The notes under the pieces are model-generated. The model had not been told where the DNA came from. It saw only the letters and a program-made list of their open reading frames with translations, and did not search any database. A stretch of DNA of 21,634 bases from a virus, in IMG/VR virus record IMGVR_UViG_3300025313_000130, positions 1 through 21,634 of that record; one strand, 5' to 3'. Position 1 is the stretch's first letter. Every line of letters starts with the position of its first letter. Of this stretch, positions 19,409-21,634 are shown one piece after another. The position numbers were made by a program, and so were the translations under genes.

Positions 19409-21634
19409 ATGTCAGTTGGATTACTCTATTTTGAGCTTGATTTAGATACGACAAAATTTGTCAAGCAGCAAGAAAACCTTAATAAACAAATCAAGAATGT
19501 TGCTCAAAATACCAACGAGGCGTTGCAGTTAGGATACCAAAATCTTGGTGTAAGGGCTGATGCTTATTATCAGTTACAGGCCAACTTAGCGATTAAGTCT
19601 TATGAGAGAATTACCCAAGCGGCCAAGCAATCCGCCGATGAACAGTTCCGCGCCCAATCCGCAATGGTCGCCAAGATAAACTCCATCAATGCCGAGATGA
19701 CCAAGAACCCCCTCTATGAGCAGTTGGGGATTAGGTCGATGGCTGCCATTAACGAATCAAAAGCCGCCGCCATGCGTAATTATGAGACTCTGAAAGCCGC
19801 CGCCGCCGGGAATGCCGCTGAAATAGTCCGCCTCGAGAGAGCCAAGAACGACAAGTTGAAAGAATTGAACAAAGAGATGACCGGTGACCATGAGATGTCG
19901 ATGGCGTCCATGCAGCGTGCGGTATTGAGATTCTACGCTACAATGTATGTTATCAGCACCGCTATTGATTATTTATCAATGCCATTTGTTAAAGGGTTTA
20001 AGGCTGTTGAGGAATACAATACAGCAATTGCTTCGATGGCGGCGATGGTTGTCACGTTTGGACAAAACATTAGAGGATTATCACTTGAAGATCAATGGAA
20101 AAATGCCTTAGTTTATTCTACAGCCATTATTCCGGTACTTGAGAAAATAGCTGCTAAGACACTGTTATCAGGCCAAGAGACAATTGCTCTTGCTAATGCT
20201 TTTGCTCGTTCCGGTGTTTTTCTTGATGCGAACAATGCCAAACAGATTGACGCATTTACGAAAATATCCAATGCTCTTCCCTTAATGACACAGGGGCAAG
20301 AAATAACTCGCCAAATTAACACAGAAGTAAGGTCATTAATGACAGGCATGAATGTGCAGTCGTCAATGATGCTTATTACACTGCGAGAAATCGACCCGGA
20401 AATAGAAAAGCACATGGCGCAGTGGCGAGCAACAGATACTGTTCTCGAACATATTGGAGAATTACTCAAGGGATTTGGCCCAGCAACGGAAATTCTTGAA
20501 AAGCAGTGGCAAGCAGTTAAAACGTCCTTAGATACTACAGTTAATCAAATACTTCGTGGGGCAATGAAACAGTCCTATGAGGATATTATTGCATTGACTC
20601 AGGAATTGGATAAGTGGTTGCAAACCAACAAACAATCCATTTCTGATACAGTAGATCAATTACGTGCAACTGCTAAAATGTTGAAGGTTATTTATGATAC
20701 TGCTCCGAGTGGAACATTTGAAGCGGCAAGCATGGGGATAATTGGTAAAATATTGTGGGGTAATCAAGTAGGGTTGATGATTGCGGCTATTTCTTTGGTA
20801 AATACTAAACTTAAAGAGACTGGCAATAATCTTGGTGCTCTTCCAAAGAAAGCGTTTGATGCGTGGGATGCCATAAAAAACATAGGGACACGTCCCGGCC
20901 TAGGAGAAACAATTGTGCCCCCTATTCCTATGATGCCACTTACGCAACAAGAGAAAGCCAATCTCAATGTCATCAAAATAATGAAGATGATGGATGAGAC
21001 TATCAATAAAAATCACAAGGAAAGTATTGCTGAATACAATAAACAAACAAAATTGCAATCATCGGCGTTCAAAGAAGCCGGTGCATCAGAAGATTATATC
21101 AATAAGTATCTTGCAAAGAGGAATATCCTTAAAGAACAGCAATTTTCACTTGATAAGAAATCTAATGATGCCGCTAAAAAAGCCGCTGATGATGCCAAAC
21201 ACCTCAAGGAAGCATGGGACGCTACGGCTCTTTCGCTTCAACAAAAAATAGATACTGCCCCGCTTGACAATTTCGATAAAGAACTCAAAGATTTGCAGTA
21301 CGAGATAGAAAAGCTAAGAAAGCAACCTTACGCTAATAAAGCACTTATAGATACTTACCAGCTAGCAGAAGAGACTAAGATAGTTACAAAATGGCAAGAT
21401 GATTTTGATAAACGGCAAATTCATGCTGCTGAAAATTACCAAAAACAAGAAGAAGCCAAGGCGAAATCCATCATCAAGGGGCAGGAGGCGGTTGATAGGG
21501 TAGTAAGGGATAGTGCTAAAGAACAAGAACGATTGCAAAAAGAAGCCAACGCAAGGCAGGTTGAAATGTACAAAACTGTCGCAAACGCAATTCACAATTC
21601 CTTTGCAACCATGTTTGAAGACCTGTTTAGTGGC
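19409..21634 (+). CDS. Tail tape measure protein, 5' part (partial)
   Basis: The frame from ATG 19409 runs without a stop to the window edge, giving at least 742 residues. It sets tail length and later helps DNA cross the envelope. The N-terminal part (about 1-170) is a long helical coiled-coil with many Gln, Asn, Lys and Ala residues. Around 171-215 is a hydrophobic stretch (RFYATMYVISTAIDYLSMPFVKGF, then a segment with AIASMAAMVVTFG). A second helical region follows, with TLLSGQETIALANAFARSG and a hydrophobic patch near GIIGKILWGNQVGLMIAAISL. The end is a highly charged coiled coil and FATMFEDLFSG, like the C-terminal zone of lambda-type tape measures. Placement after the chaperones fits. 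Its 3' end is missing. Confidence 0.9.
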   Translation, partial: MSVGLLYFELDLDTTKFVKQQENLNKQIKNVAQNTNEALQLGYQNLGVRADAYYQLQANLAIKSYERITQAAKQSADEQFRAQSAMVAKINSINAEMTKNPLYEQLGIRSMAAINESKAAAMRNYETLKAAAAGNAAEIVRLERAKNDKLKELNKEMTGDHEMSMASMQRAVLRFYATMYVISTAIDYLSMPFVKGFKAVEEYNTAIASMAAMVVTFGQNIRGLSLEDQWKNALVYSTAIIPVLEKIAAKTLLSGQETIALANAFARSGVFLDANNAKQIDAFTKISNALPLMTQGQEITRQINTEVRSLMTGMNVQSSMMLITLREIDPEIEKHMAQWRATDTVLEHIGELLKGFGPATEILEKQWQAVKTSLDTTVNQILRGAMKQSYEDIIALTQELDKWLQTNKQSISDTVDQLRATAKMLKVIYDTAPSGTFEAASMGIIGKILWGNQVGLMIAAISLVNTKLKETGNNLGALPKKAFDAWDAIKNIGTRPGLGETIVPPIPMMPLTQQEKANLNVIKIMKMMDETINKNHKESIAEYNKQTKLQSSAFKEAGASEDYINKYLAKRNILKEQQFSLDKKSNDAAKKAADDAKHLKEAWDATALSLQQKIDTAPLDNFDKELKDLQYEIEKLRKQPYANKALIDTYQLAEETKIVTKWQDDFDKRQIHAAENYQKQEEAKAKSIIKGQEAVDRVVRDSAKEQERLQKEANARQVEMYKTVANAIHNSFATMFEDLFSG

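Overview
This window is most of the late (structural) gene block of a tailed, siphovirus-type dsDNA phage or prophage with an HK97-type head. All confident genes lie on the + strand, tightly packed with ATGA, GTGA or TAATG stop/start overlaps and frequent AGGAGG-type ribosome binding sites. No host genes, tRNAs, integrase or CRISPR arrays are visible. The host cannot be named. The ribosome binding sites, the 3-TM holin and the general gene style would fit a Gram-negative bacterium, but that is only inference, and an environmental or metagenomic phage is possible.

Layout: (1) 1-1233: an AT-rich leader with three copies of one 10-bp motif, then a multi-zinc-ribbon HNH nuclease. (2) 1238-3771: packaging module of terminase-associated HNH, small terminase and large terminase. 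(3) 3784-4673: a hypothetical protein, a MerR/excisionase-like HTH protein and a two-TM protein. (4) 4673-8020: portal, ClpP-type maturation protease and HK97-fold capsid protein with a built-in scaffold (delta) domain. (5) 8076-10679: putative capsid decoration protein, an inserted HNH nuclease and two beta-rich fibre/decoration-like proteins. (6) 10720-12281: a lysis-like cassette (one-TM coiled-coil protein, tiny zinc ribbon, DUF5675-like protein, 3-TM holin, 27-residue Lys-rich peptide). (7) 12382-12864: an inserted AT-rich HNH-AP2 homing-type nuclease. (8) 13032-14914: neck genes (large connector, head closure, tail terminator-like). (9) 14927-17358: a small acidic protein, a class I methyltransferase, a two-domain glycosyltransferase and a 31-residue peptide. 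(10) 17515 to the window end: tail tube, tail assembly chaperone with a -1 frameshift extension, an HK97 gp10-like protein and the 5' part of the tape measure gene, which runs off the window.

Most notable observations: a complete programmed -1 frameshift cassette in the tail chaperone genes (heptamer A AAA AAC, 8-nt spacer, 9-bp stem-loop with the 0-frame stop in its loop); a connector about twice the usual length that carries two inserted beta domains, one resembling the phage's own decoration protein; a methyltransferase plus tandem glycosyltransferase pair inside the neck/tail region; several genes too small for routine calling; and hairpins or terminators behind most high-copy structural genes.
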